From positions 1,401,127 through 1,465,126 of the forward strand of contig OZ195520.1 in NCBI GenBank assembly GCA_964277385.1: DNA of 64,000 bases, given 5' to 3'. The DNA comes from WRAU01 sp964277385. GTDB taxonomy: Bacteria; Pseudomonadota; Alphaproteobacteria; WRAU01; Hepatincolaceae. The notes beneath the pieces were generated by a model. The model had not been told where the DNA came from. It saw nothing but the letters and a program-made list of their open reading frames with translations, and searched no databases. Below, piece after piece: positions 44,024 to 53,393 of this stretch. Every line of letters begins with the position of its first letter. Within the stretch, counting starts at the first letter, position 1. The translations under genes were made by a program, and so were the position numbers.

Positions 44024-45375
44024 TATTTAACCAATTTTTTTAATCTGTTGATTAATTTTTCCTTACCAATAAGTACAACAATATCATTAAAGCTTGGCCC
44101 GTTCTCTAGCCCTGTAAAAGCGATTCTTAATGGATGAAATAAAGATTTTCCTTTTAATCCACTTTTAGATTTAATAGATTCTAACCATATAGTCCAAGAA
44201 TCTTGGTTAAATTCTTCATTAGGAACAGTTTCAATCGCAATTTTAATAAGATCAACATTTTCAGGTTTAGTTTCTATATTGTCTAATGTAATAATTTCAA
44301 ACCATGTTTTAATTTCAGCAAAATTATTAACATTATGTTTTATAATTTCCCAAAAAGATTCTGTAATATCTATATTTAAGTAAGATTTAACCATTTCTTT
44401 AATATCATCAAAGTTTACTAATCTTAATACTCTTAAATTAGTTTCTAATAATTTTTCTTCATCAAATTTGGCTGATGCACTATTGTATTTTTCTAAATCA
44501 AAATCTTCTAAAATTTCATCAATACTTATATAAGTTTTATCTTTCTCACCCAATCCTAACATAAATAAATAGTTATTGATGGTCATGGGGTGAATTCCTG
44601 AACATCTTAGCTTTCTTAAAGATAAAGCACCATCTCTTTTAGAAAATCCCTCACCAGAATTATTAGTGATTAATGGTAGGTGTGCAAATAGAGGAATTTT
44701 TGCTTTTAAATATTCAAATATTTGAATTTGTATTGCTGTATTTACTACATGATCTTCACCTCTGATAATATGTGTAATTTTACTATGAATATCATCAATC
44801 ACAGAAGTTAATAAATATAAAAAACTACCATCTTCTCTTAATACCACTGGATCGCTAATATGTTCACCTTTAAAATGGATATTTCCTTTAATAAGATCTT
44901 TCCATTTAATATCAGTATGAGATATTTTTAAACGATAATATGGCTTTCTACCTTCTGATTCAAATTTATCTTTTTGTTCTTCTGTTAAATTAAGCATTTC
45001 TCTATCGTAGATAGGAGGTTTTTTTATTGCTATTTGAAGTTTCTTTTTATACTCTAATTCTTCTGGAGTTTCATAACATGGATAAACAAGATTTTCTTTT
45101 TTGAGTTTTTCTAAAAACTCATTGTAAATGCCAAGGCGGTTAGACTGCCTGAATTCTTCAGACCATGAAATTCCTAACCATGCTAAATCTTCATGAACAC
45201 CGTCAATGTATTCTTGTTTAACACGACCAATATCGGTATCATCAATTCTTAATACAAAATCAGCATTAATTTTTTTTGCTAAGAAGTAATTTAATGTAGC
45301 CATTCTAGCATTACCTAAATGAAGGTACCCAGTTGGACTTGGTGCAAATCTTACTCTTGATTTATTGATGCTCAT
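44023..45375 (-). CDS. gltX: Glutamyl-tRNA synthetase
   Basis: Class I synthetase of 450 residues with RFAPSPTGYLHLGNARMATL (HLGN signature) and GEGFSKRDGALSLRKL in place of the KMSKS loop, a form seen in one of the two GluRS types common in alphaproteobacteria. It may be discriminating or non-discriminating; the window does not show a second copy or gatCAB. First gene of the operon with cysS. Confidence 0.95.
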   Translation of the reverse strand: MSINKSRVRFAPSPTGYLHLGNARMATLNYFLAKKINADFVLRIDDTDIGRVKQEYIDGVHEDLAWLGISWSEEFRQSNRLGIYNEFLEKLKKENLVYPCYETPEELEYKKKLQIAIKKPPIYDREMLNLTEEQKDKFESEGRKPYYRLKISHTDIKWKDLIKGNIHFKGEHISDPVVLREDGSFLYLLTSVIDDIHSKITHIIRGEDHVVNTAIQIQIFEYLKAKIPLFAHLPLITNNSGEGFSKRDGALSLRKLRCSGIHPMTINNYLFMLGLGEKDKTYISIDEILEDFDLEKYNSASAKFDEEKLLETNLRVLRLVNFDDIKEMVKSYLNIDITESFWEIIKHNVNNFAEIKTWFEIITLDNIETKPENVDLIKIAIETVPNEEFNQDSWTIWLESIKSKSGLKGKSLFHPLRIAFTGLENGPSFNDIVVLIGKEKLINRLKKLVK

Positions 45376-45392
45376 TTTTGATTCCTAGTATA

Positions 45393-47063
45393 TTATTGTT
45401 TTGTATTATTAATTTTAAAACTATCAGATATATTGTACTGATAATCTTTTCCAAAAGGTTTGGTGCTAACATTTACACCAGTAGCACTTTGGCATCTTTT
45501 ATAATGAGAGATTTTAAGTAATCTAATTAATTTATCTACTAAATTTTTACTAAAAATTTTATACAATTCATCTACAGAATAATTTTTCTCTATAATTTTA
45601 TATAGTATATCATCTAAGGTATTATAATCCATCAAAGAATCTTCATCATACTGATTCTCTTGTAATTCAGCGGATGGTCTTCTAGCAATTGCATCTTTAG
45701 GAATGACATTTAATTTTTGTAAATTAGAGTGTTCTACAATATTTTCATTGCGCCACTTAGATAGTTCAAAAATTTGGGTTTTGTATAGATCTTTTAATAA
45801 ATTATATCCACCACAACTATCTCCATAAATAGTAGAATATCCAACAGCTGTCTCAGATTTATTTCCTGTTGTTAATACCATAAATCCTTTATATTGGTTA
45901 GAATAAGCCATAAGGATTTGTCCTCTTATTCGGGCTTGGATATTATCTAGTATGTTATTTTCCTCTAGATTTAAGTTATTAGATAAAGAATCTTTATAAG
46001 ATTTAACTAATTTATCTATAGGAATTTCTATAATATTAATTCCTAAAGATTTTCTCATTTCATTGATAATATTATAACTAAGTTTTGATGTATATTTAGA
46101 AGGCATAGATATACCTAAAACATTTTTTGTACCTAAAGCATCAACAGCTATTGTTGCAGTGATTGTTGAATCTATGCCTCCACTAATCCCAATAATTACA
46201 CCATTAAAACTATTAGCTTCTATAAAATCTTTTAATCCTAACTGAATTATTTCATAAATTAGAAAATTTTTATTGTAGTTTGAGTAAACTTTTAATTCTT
46301 TATTTATCTTTATAAAATTATTATCATCAATTATACAAGTTAGAGAATCTTCTTTTGCATGAGATAAACAACCAATCTGATTACCTTGAGAATCAACAAT
46401 AAAAGAGCTTCCATCAAAAATTACATCATCAACTCCTCCAACAATATTTAAGTAAAATACAGCTGCAGATAGTTTTTGAGTTGCATATTGTGATACTTGT
46501 AATCGGTTATTATTTTTATTATCATCAAGAGATAATTCAAAAGGAGAAGCGTTAATGCTTATAATAAAATCTATTTTTTTATCAGATAAGATATCTATTT
46601 TATCTCGATGCCACATATCTTCACAAACAAATAAGGCAATATTTTTATTGCCTATTTTAACAATATTCCTAGTTTCATTATTTGTACTAAAATAACGATA
46701 TTCATTAAAAACCCCATAGTTTGGTAGCTTGGTTTTATAGATAATATCTTGAATTTCACCATTAGTAATTACCAATGCAACATTATAGATTTTATCATTT
46801 TTAAACCAAGGAGTTCCTATAATAATGCTAGTTTTTTTCCCTAATGTAGCTTTTTGTATGATTTTGATGTTTAATAAAATTTCTGTTTTGAAATCATGCG
46901 AAAAGAGGTTATCCATAGGAGAATAGCCACACAAAGCTAATTCTGGTGTCACAATTAGATTAGTATCTAAATTACCATTGTAATAGTTTAAAATTTTTGA
47001 AGTGTTTTCTTTTATGTTACCTAATATAGGCTTCATTTGAAAAAGAGATATTGCAAAATCCAT
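45393..47063 (-). CDS. nadE: Glutamine-dependent NAD+ synthetase
   Basis: Makes NAD from nicotinate adenine dinucleotide, ATP and glutamine. The 556 residues join an N-terminal nitrilase-type glutaminase (TPELALCGYSP with Glu, the KTKLPNYGVFNEYRYF lysine, LFVCEDMW with the nucleophilic Cys) to a C-terminal synthetase (GISGGIDSTITATIAVDALG, then TTGNKSETAVGYSTIYGD). Full length. It lies 11 bases after pncB, so two steps of NAD salvage are in one operon. Confidence 0.96.
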   Translation of the reverse strand: MDFAISLFQMKPILGNIKENTSKILNYYNGNLDTNLIVTPELALCGYSPMDNLFSHDFKTEILLNIKIIQKATLGKKTSIIIGTPWFKNDKIYNVALVITNGEIQDIIYKTKLPNYGVFNEYRYFSTNNETRNIVKIGNKNIALFVCEDMWHRDKIDILSDKKIDFIISINASPFELSLDDNKNNNRLQVSQYATQKLSAAVFYLNIVGGVDDVIFDGSSFIVDSQGNQIGCLSHAKEDSLTCIIDDNNFIKINKELKVYSNYNKNFLIYEIIQLGLKDFIEANSFNGVIIGISGGIDSTITATIAVDALGTKNVLGISMPSKYTSKLSYNIINEMRKSLGINIIEIPIDKLVKSYKDSLSNNLNLEENNILDNIQARIRGQILMAYSNQYKGFMVLTTGNKSETAVGYSTIYGDSCGGYNLLKDLYKTQIFELSKWRNENIVEHSNLQKLNVIPKDAIARRPSAELQENQYDEDSLMDYNTLDDILYKIIEKNYSVDELYKIFSKNLVDKLIRLLKISHYKRCQSATGVNVSTKPFGKDYQYNISDSFKINNTKQ

Positions 47064-47074
47064 GTTTATTTTCT

Positions 47075-48223
47075 TTATTTTTCATTTATGCTTAATAGTT
47101 TATTTTGCCATTTTTGTTTTAAAAATTCTCTACCTTGTTTAACAGATAATCTACCATTATAAGAAACAATATCTGCTGTTGCATAAGTATTTGACCAATT
47201 TTGAGGAATATAAGATCCTGTGCCAACACCTGATATTGGAGCTTTAATTTTAGACATTAAAAAACATTTTTTAAGATTAAAACCAGAAGAAACAATAATA
47301 TTTACATTATTAAAACCAGCTTTATCCAGTTGTTCTCTCATATAAAATACTGATGCACCAGAAACCCCCATTCCAAATAAATATTCTAATTCTTCTTCAT
47401 CTTTATAATCATGAAAAGCAGATGATACATATTTTTCTATTATAACATGAGATTTATGGGAATCTAAACCTTCTAAATAACGAGCCCCATGAGTATCTAA
47501 TCTAATACTTAGATTACCATTTTTTGCCATATCCTTAAAGTAATTACAAACTTCTAAAGAATCAGTTATTTCTTTGCCAAAATAATCAACTAGAACTGTC
47601 ATTTTTTTTGGATTTAATGTATTATGATACATTTTTGTAGCTTCAAGAGTAGATTTAGCATATCCAATCAAAGAATGAGGCATTGTACCTAAACCTTTCT
47701 TATTTCCAAAAAATGAAGCACAATAATCATCACTACAACCAATAAATCCTAAAGCACCTTCTTTTTGTGCTATCTTAGATCCAACAGAAGCTCCATATTC
47801 ACAAAGATATAACATATTAGAATCGGTACAATGTCTTGCTAGCATAGAAATAAAGGCAGAATTAGGTAGAGCTTTTGCCATATTGTAAGCATTCCAAGCA
47901 CAAAGACAAGAAAGCCCAACTTTTTGCAATATAAGAGTTTCTAATTCTGATAATTCATAAAAAGATCCTTTAATAAAAAATAAAGGGTCACCTGCTCCAA
48001 CTTTATCTCCCTCTTTAAAATTTTCATAAATTTCAATCTTATAGCCTAATGAGTTACATACATCATTAATAAAATCTAAAGCTACTTTAATTGCATAAAT
48101 TGAAGGTTTTCTAACAAAAAAACCGTATACAACCTCATTATCACCATTATTTTTAACAATTTCTGCTGTTGTTGTGAAATATTTATCAGTATGTTTTTTA
48201 ATAAATTTTTTTGTAATGCTCAT
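47075..48223 (-). CDS. pncB: Nicotinate phosphoribosyltransferase
   Basis: Joins nicotinate and PRPP to give NaMN. The 382 residues contain MLARHCTDSNMLYLCEYGAS, GTMPHSLIGYAKST with the conserved histidine, IRLDTHGARYLEG and IVSSGFNLKK then SGVGTGSYIP for phosphate binding. The length is between the bacterial (about 400) and longer types. It precedes nadE and follows the DAHP synthase gene by 9 bases. Confidence 0.92.
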   Translation of the reverse strand: MSITKKFIKKHTDKYFTTTAEIVKNNGDNEVVYGFFVRKPSIYAIKVALDFINDVCNSLGYKIEIYENFKEGDKVGAGDPLFFIKGSFYELSELETLILQKVGLSCLCAWNAYNMAKALPNSAFISMLARHCTDSNMLYLCEYGASVGSKIAQKEGALGFIGCSDDYCASFFGNKKGLGTMPHSLIGYAKSTLEATKMYHNTLNPKKMTVLVDYFGKEITDSLEVCNYFKDMAKNGNLSIRLDTHGARYLEGLDSHKSHVIIEKYVSSAFHDYKDEEELEYLFGMGVSGASVFYMREQLDKAGFNNVNIIVSSGFNLKKCFLMSKIKAPISGVGTGSYIPQNWSNTYATADIVSYNGRLSVKQGREFLKQKWQNKLLSINEK

Positions 48224-48232
48224 TGTTTTCCC

Positions 48233-49363
48233 TTAGATGATTATTTTATAAAGTAGTTTAGCTATTTTAATTGATTGATTCCTATTTAATCTTGGATCGC
48301 ATAGTGTTTTATATTTTGCTTCCGAAAGAATCTTACAAGAATCATCTATGCATTCATAAATATTATCAGGAGAATTTTCCAAATGAATTCCACAAAATTT
48401 TATATTGTTTTTCTTTAAAATGTTAGCAAAATCAGTAATTTCAGCAACAATATCATCTAATTTTCTAGTTTTATAATTCGTGTTTGTTTTAAAAGTGTTC
48501 CCGTGCATAGGATCACACATCCATAATACATTTAGCTTAGAATCTTTTATTTCAATAGAGATATTATCTAAGTACTTAGAGGTATTTTTAGCACCCATTC
48601 TGTTAATAAGAATTATTTTCCCTTTATAATTTGTAGGATTTATTAATTTAATAATTGATATTAAATCTTTAACAGAAATTTGATGACTAATTTTTATACC
48701 TATAGGATTTTGTATTCCTCTTAAATATTCCACATGAGCACTATCTATAAATCTTGTTTTTTCACCCAACCATAGCATGTGTGCTGATAGATTGTAATAT
48801 TTTCCATCTCCACATTTTTTTGTTAAAGATTCTTCGTAATGTAAATTTAAGGCTTCATGAGAAGTAAATACTTCTTTGTTGTGTTCTTGAATTATTTCAT
48901 ACGAAAGTTTTGAATATTCATAGGCTTTAATCATTCTGATAGGATCAAGTTCACGATCAAAATAATCATGGAACATATCTCCTTTATATACAGGGGTTTT
49001 AATATTATTTATAATTTCAAAATCTTCACTTCTAGGTTTTGAGTATTGCCCTGCAATTCTTCCTATTTTTATAGGAGTTATGTTTTTTGGTAAATAACTA
49101 CAAAACTCTTCTATTAAATCTAATCTTGAGATAATATTTTCTTTATTAGAATCTATAAATAATTCTGCACATTCTCCCATCTGAACAATAAAATAATTGT
49201 TGTCATCAGTTAAAGATAAAATATAAGTTAAATTTTTGATATCTTTATGATCAATAAATCCATCTAAATCAGATAAATTACTTTTAATATTTTCAATATC
49301 CTTGTTATAACTGGGTATATGATAAGTTTTAAAATTTTTCCAAGAGTTAGTAAACCAATTCAT
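48233..49363 (-). CDS. Class II DAHP synthase (shikimate pathway entry)
   Basis: Condenses phosphoenolpyruvate and erythrose 4-phosphate. The class II metal ligands are all present: Cys in VQMGECAELF, His in CDPMHGNT, Glu in GIHLENS and Asp in CDPRLNRNQS. KIGRIAGQYSKPRSEDFE, HMLWLGEKTRFIDSAHVE and ILINRMGA are also clear. At 376 residues it is markedly shorter than the usual 440-470, with both ends intact, so internal or accessory segments have been lost. Canonical allosteric helices may be missing. First in an operon with pncB and nadE. Confidence 0.9.
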   Translation of the reverse strand: MNWFTNSWKNFKTYHIPSYNKDIENIKSNLSDLDGFIDHKDIKNLTYILSLTDDNNYFIVQMGECAELFIDSNKENIISRLDLIEEFCSYLPKNITPIKIGRIAGQYSKPRSEDFEIINNIKTPVYKGDMFHDYFDRELDPIRMIKAYEYSKLSYEIIQEHNKEVFTSHEALNLHYEESLTKKCGDGKYYNLSAHMLWLGEKTRFIDSAHVEYLRGIQNPIGIKISHQISVKDLISIIKLINPTNYKGKIILINRMGAKNTSKYLDNISIEIKDSKLNVLWMCDPMHGNTFKTNTNYKTRKLDDIVAEITDFANILKKNNIKFCGIHLENSPDNIYECIDDSCKILSEAKYKTLCDPRLNRNQSIKIAKLLYKIII

Positions 49364-49410
49364 TATATAATTATCTCAATATTTTTTATATTAGTTTATT
49401 ATCTTATAAA

Positions 49411-50283
49411 TTATTTATCTTTATATTTATTTAATATACACATTAAAGAGTGATTTTTAATTTTTAATGTGTTTAAATTTAAGGAACTCATAGAAGGTTT
49501 CTTGGAGGTTTTTAAGAAATATAAGTACTCACTACTAAACGAACTTAAATTCTTTTTATAAATAAAAGATAATATTTTCTTAGATAATTGAGAAATAGAT
49601 TCTACTTTAAAATCCTCGGAACCAATTATAACACTGTCGTTTATATAGTCAATATTTGTACTATGGTAACTTCCTATTTCAAAATCAGATTTTTTATAAT
49701 CACTGCTATCTAATAGTTTTATTATAGAATCTATTAAGTCATCTTTATCAATATAAGAAAAGTTTTCTTTATATTTTATAAATTTGCCAGAAATTTTATG
49801 TAAGGCTTCAATATCTTGTATTAAACTATCTCTTTTGGCTAATATAGGAGAAACTTTAAATGTAATATAGTGATCAAAGTTTTTATTGGATTTATTATTA
49901 TGTTTTTTTATATCTTTATAAAAAGATTTTATTTTATCTTCATTAATAAGAGGTAATATATCTATGATTTTACTATCCTTATTAAAATGATTCACAATCT
50001 TATTACATATCTTTATATTATTTTTGATTTTTGAAAAATTACTAGGAGTAGGAATAAACAATAAATTAATAACTATATCTGACTTATAAATTTTTTTTAT
50101 AGAAGATTCAGATTCTATACAAAAATAAGATACTCTATTAAGAGAGTCTTGCAATTTAACACAACCATCCACATCATCAGTATGAACACTAATATTGTAA
50201 TTTTTTTGTAATAATTTTTTTATAAAATCTGTAATTATAGCTTTATTATAGCCTAATATTGATACTTGTTGTTTTTTACTCAT
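49411..50283 (-). CDS. Uncharacterised protein with Rossmann-like N-terminus
   Basis: The 290-residue protein begins QVSILGYNKAIITDFIKKL, then YNISVHTDD and SDIVINLLFIPTPSN, the order of strand, nucleotide-binding turn and helix found in extended short-chain dehydrogenases such as NDUFA9-like proteins, but the glycine-rich turn is reduced to a single glycine. The rest is Lys/Ser/Asn-rich and unlike anything I know. It may be a degenerate NAD(P)-binding protein. 47 bases upstream of the DAHP synthase gene on the same strand. Confidence 0.5.
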   Translation of the reverse strand: MSKKQQVSILGYNKAIITDFIKKLLQKNYNISVHTDDVDGCVKLQDSLNRVSYFCIESESSIKKIYKSDIVINLLFIPTPSNFSKIKNNIKICNKIVNHFNKDSKIIDILPLINEDKIKSFYKDIKKHNNKSNKNFDHYITFKVSPILAKRDSLIQDIEALHKISGKFIKYKENFSYIDKDDLIDSIIKLLDSSDYKKSDFEIGSYHSTNIDYINDSVIIGSEDFKVESISQLSKKILSFIYKKNLSSFSSEYLYFLKTSKKPSMSSLNLNTLKIKNHSLMCILNKYKDK

Positions 50284-50378
50284 TTTTTATTTAGATTTTA
50301 TATAATCGCATATTATATTATAATATATTTCATATACAATTAAGAATACTGTTTTTTTATTAAACAAAGGTTAAAATC

Positions 50379-51005
50379 ATGCAAGAAATTAAAATTATCT
50401 TTCATAAGAACGATCTGCCTAGTGCAGATATTATAACGGGGAAAGCAATAGCAATAGATACAGAAACTATGGGTTTAGAGCTTTCAAGAGATAGGTTGTG
50501 CTTATTGCAAATGAAAGATGAAAGCAATAATATTCATTTGATTCAATTTGAGAAAGGAAAATATAATTGTCCAAATTTAAAGGAAGTGTTAAGAAACAAG
50601 GAAATCAATAAAATATTCCATTATGCTAGATTTGATATACTTGCTATATACAATTACTTAGGGGTATTATGTGAAAATGTTTTCTGTACAAAAATAGCTT
50701 CTAAACTTACAAGAACTTATACTAATAAACACGGGTTGAAAGATTTATGTAAAGAGCTTTTGGGTGTAGAATTACAAAAAGAACAACAAAATTCAAATTG
50801 GGGTGCATCAGAAATAAACAATAAACAACAAGCCTATGCCGCTGATGATGTTTTATATTTACATGATTTAAAAAAAGAGTTAGTAACAAGATTAAAACAA
50901 GAAAATAGAATAAACATAGCTATATCATGTTTTAATTTCTTACCAACAAGAGCAATACTAGATGCTTTGCATTGGAAAGATGAAAACGATATATTTAATC
51001 ACTAA
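50379..51005 (+). CDS. rnd: Ribonuclease D (short, alphaproteobacterial form)
   Basis: A 3'-5' exoribonuclease for tRNA maturation. The 208 residues hold the DEDDy exonuclease motifs AIDTETMGLEL, KIFHYARFDI and YAADDVLYLHDL, and lack the C-terminal HRDC domains of E. coli RNase D, as expected in this class. It leads rnd-kdsD-lptCA-lptB, a conserved alphaproteobacterial order. Confidence 0.92.
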   Translation: MQEIKIIFHKNDLPSADIITGKAIAIDTETMGLELSRDRLCLLQMKDESNNIHLIQFEKGKYNCPNLKEVLRNKEINKIFHYARFDILAIYNYLGVLCENVFCTKIASKLTRTYTNKHGLKDLCKELLGVELQKEQQNSNWGASEINNKQQAYAADDVLYLHDLKKELVTRLKQENRINIAISCFNFLPTRAILDALHWKDENDIFNH

Positions 51006-51019
51006 AGGATAATAAATTA

Positions 51020-51982
51020 ATGTTTAGCAATGAACAAATAGTTAATTTAGGGAAAAAGGTAATCCAAATAGAAATAGAGGGAGCGACTGCACTACGAGAT
51101 AGTTTGTCTGAAGATTTTTGTAATGTTTGTAACTTGCTATTGAAGGCTAAGGGTAGAGTTATACTCACAGGTATTGGAAAATCTGGTCATATTGCTACAA
51201 AAATTACCGCTACTTTATCATCAACAGGTACATCTGCTTTATTTGTTCATCCTGCTGAAGCTTCACATGGTGATTTAGGGATGATAGAGAAAAAAGATGT
51301 TATCGTTGCCATATCTAATTCTGGTAACACTGTAGAGTTGCAAGGAATAATAAATTATGCTACGAGGTTTCAAATACCTTTAATTGCCATTACTTCAAAT
51401 AAAAATAGTGATTTAGGAAAATCAGCGACATATTGCTTATTATTGCCTCCATCTAAAGAGGCTTGTTCATTAGGATTAGCTCCTACAACTTCAACAACAA
51501 ATACTCTTATTTTAGGGGATGCTATTGCTATTACTTTGTTGGGAATGAAAGGATTCTCTCCTGAAGATTTTAGAGTTTTTCATCCTGGTGGAAGTTTAGG
51601 GTCAAAACTTTTAAAAGTTTCAGATATTATGCATAAAAATGATGAAATACCTCTTGTAAATTCTGGTATATTAATGGATAAAGCTATTGTTGATATTACG
51701 TCTCATAAATTTGGTTGTGTTGGTGTTATAAACGAAAAAGGCGAAATAATAGGAATTATTACTGATGGAGACATTAGACGCCATATGTCAGTTGATTTTC
51801 TAAATAAAACCGTTAATGATATAATGACTAAAGATTTTTTATATCTAAACAAAGATACAAATACGTCAAAAGCTCTATTAACAATGGAAGACTATAGAGT
51901 AACAAACTTATTTGTAATAGAAAATAAAAAACCAGTTGGCATTATACATATTCATGATTTATTGAAGATAGGAGTGGTATAG
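51020..51982 (+). CDS. kdsD: Arabinose-5-phosphate isomerase KdsD
   Basis: Makes arabinose 5-phosphate for Kdo synthesis. The 320 residues contain a SIS domain (LTGIGKSGHIATKITATLS, HPAEASHGDLGMI, VAISNSGNTVELQG) and two C-terminal CBS repeats beginning VSDIMHKNDEIPLV and VNDIMTKDFLYL. It implies Kdo-containing LPS. The stop TAG abuts the next gene's start. Confidence 0.95.
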   Translation: MFSNEQIVNLGKKVIQIEIEGATALRDSLSEDFCNVCNLLLKAKGRVILTGIGKSGHIATKITATLSSTGTSALFVHPAEASHGDLGMIEKKDVIVAISNSGNTVELQGIINYATRFQIPLIAITSNKNSDLGKSATYCLLLPPSKEACSLGLAPTTSTTNTLILGDAIAITLLGMKGFSPEDFRVFHPGGSLGSKLLKVSDIMHKNDEIPLVNSGILMDKAIVDITSHKFGCVGVINEKGEIIGIITDGDIRRHMSVDFLNKTVNDIMTKDFLYLNKDTNTSKALLTMEDYRVTNLFVIENKKPVGIIHIHDLLKIGVV

Positions 51983-53371
51983 TTGAATACGAATATTCAA
52001 AAAAAACATAAATTATATCTACTAAAAAAAAAACTACTAGGATTAGTGATAAAAATCTCTTTTATTTTTATTGTACTGGCTATAATAATATGGATTAGTA
52101 CAACATTATTTATAGGTAAAGGAAAATCATTTTTTTTAAGTTTAATAGCTTCTAATTTGTTAAACATAGAAGTTAAACCAGTTATTATATCTGGAATTAC
52201 TTCCAAAGGATTAAAATACAATATTACATCAGAAACTATAGAAAATTATATTTCTAACTTTTTTTATAAAAATAATATGAATTTTGCAAAACCAACTCTT
52301 AAATTAGAATTAGATAACGGTAATATTGTAAATGTTAATTCTAGAAGAGGCGAGTTTGATCAAGAAAAGAATTTATTTTATTTAAAAAATAAAGTTGAAC
52401 TATTAAGTAGTAATGGTGCCTATTTAGAATCTTCTTTAATAACCTTAGATATAAATAATAATAATATTTTTTCAAATGTAAAAACAACCTTAATAGATAG
52501 AGGTAACTATTTATATTCTAAAGGATTTATTTTATATAATGATTTCAATAAATTAAAAGTTTATGGCTCTGTTGTTATATCAGATATGAAAATTTCTGAT
52601 AAAAGTTTATATAACAAAGATCTTTTTATTAAAAATTATTTAAGAACAACAGGTAACATAGAAGTTGATAATATTGCTAGAACTATAATGTTAGATTCTT
52701 CATTCTTTGGTTTTAAGGATCAATTCAAATTTTCAGCAGAGATATTTAAAGCAAACTATCTTAAATTAGAGGGATTTAAAGATTCTGGTAATGCTTTTGA
52801 TAATTTTTCTAGGATAGAGATGGATGAAAATGTAAGAATTTATAATTCTAAATCTAATGGTTTAACAACAGGAGATAAATATATTTATGATGTTATAAAA
52901 AATATCATGATAATAACATCAAGAGATAAATTAACAAAATATGAAGATAAAACTTATATAATAACGGTAAAAGATAGATTCGAATTTAATACAGATACTC
53001 ATATTGCAGTTGCTAGAGGAAAACCTCATCTTGTATCAAAAAATACAAATAATGAAAAAAGTTATGACATAAAAGCTGACTTGGCATATGCAAAACTAAA
53101 AGATAATACTAATGAAATAGAATATGCAGAGATATTTGATAATATTGTTATAGAATCAAATGATGGATCTCTTATTTATGCTGATTATGGATATTTGGAT
53201 TATCTAGAAAATATTTTATATTTAGAAGATAATGTAAAAATTATTAATAAAGATTCTGTACTTGAAAGTTGTAAGATAATATTAGATATAAAAACGGGCT
53301 TAACTAAACTTGTAAGGTGTGATGATCAAGAATCATTCCGTACAACAATTAATAAAACAATAGATAGATAA
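51983..53371 (+). CDS. LptC-LptA fusion, LPS transport
   Basis: A 462-residue protein where two separate genes are expected. Residues about 20-43 form a membrane anchor; about 60-215 read as an LptC domain (VKPVIISGITSKGLKYNIT, then repeated beta strands such as VNSRRGEFDQEKNLFYLKN); about 225-455 read as an LptA/OstA domain of stacked strands (VRIYNSKSNGLTTGDKYIYD, IYADYGYLDYLENILYLEDN). LptC and LptA form the periplasmic LPS bridge between LptB2FG and LptD. The start is TTG 51983, directly after kdsD, and lptB follows at 23 bases. Covalent joining would fix the bridge to the inner membrane. The domain split is my reading and needs a profile check. Confidence 0.8.
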   Translation: MNTNIQKKHKLYLLKKKLLGLVIKISFIFIVLAIIIWISTTLFIGKGKSFFLSLIASNLLNIEVKPVIISGITSKGLKYNITSETIENYISNFFYKNNMNFAKPTLKLELDNGNIVNVNSRRGEFDQEKNLFYLKNKVELLSSNGAYLESSLITLDINNNNIFSNVKTTLIDRGNYLYSKGFILYNDFNKLKVYGSVVISDMKISDKSLYNKDLFIKNYLRTTGNIEVDNIARTIMLDSSFFGFKDQFKFSAEIFKANYLKLEGFKDSGNAFDNFSRIEMDENVRIYNSKSNGLTTGDKYIYDVIKNIMIITSRDKLTKYEDKTYIITVKDRFEFNTDTHIAVARGKPHLVSKNTNNEKSYDIKADLAYAKLKDNTNEIEYAEIFDNIVIESNDGSLIYADYGYLDYLENILYLEDNVKIINKDSVLESCKIILDIKTGLTKLVRCDDQESFRTTINKTIDR

Positions 53372-53393
53372 TCTTATAGTAATAGAGATTTTT

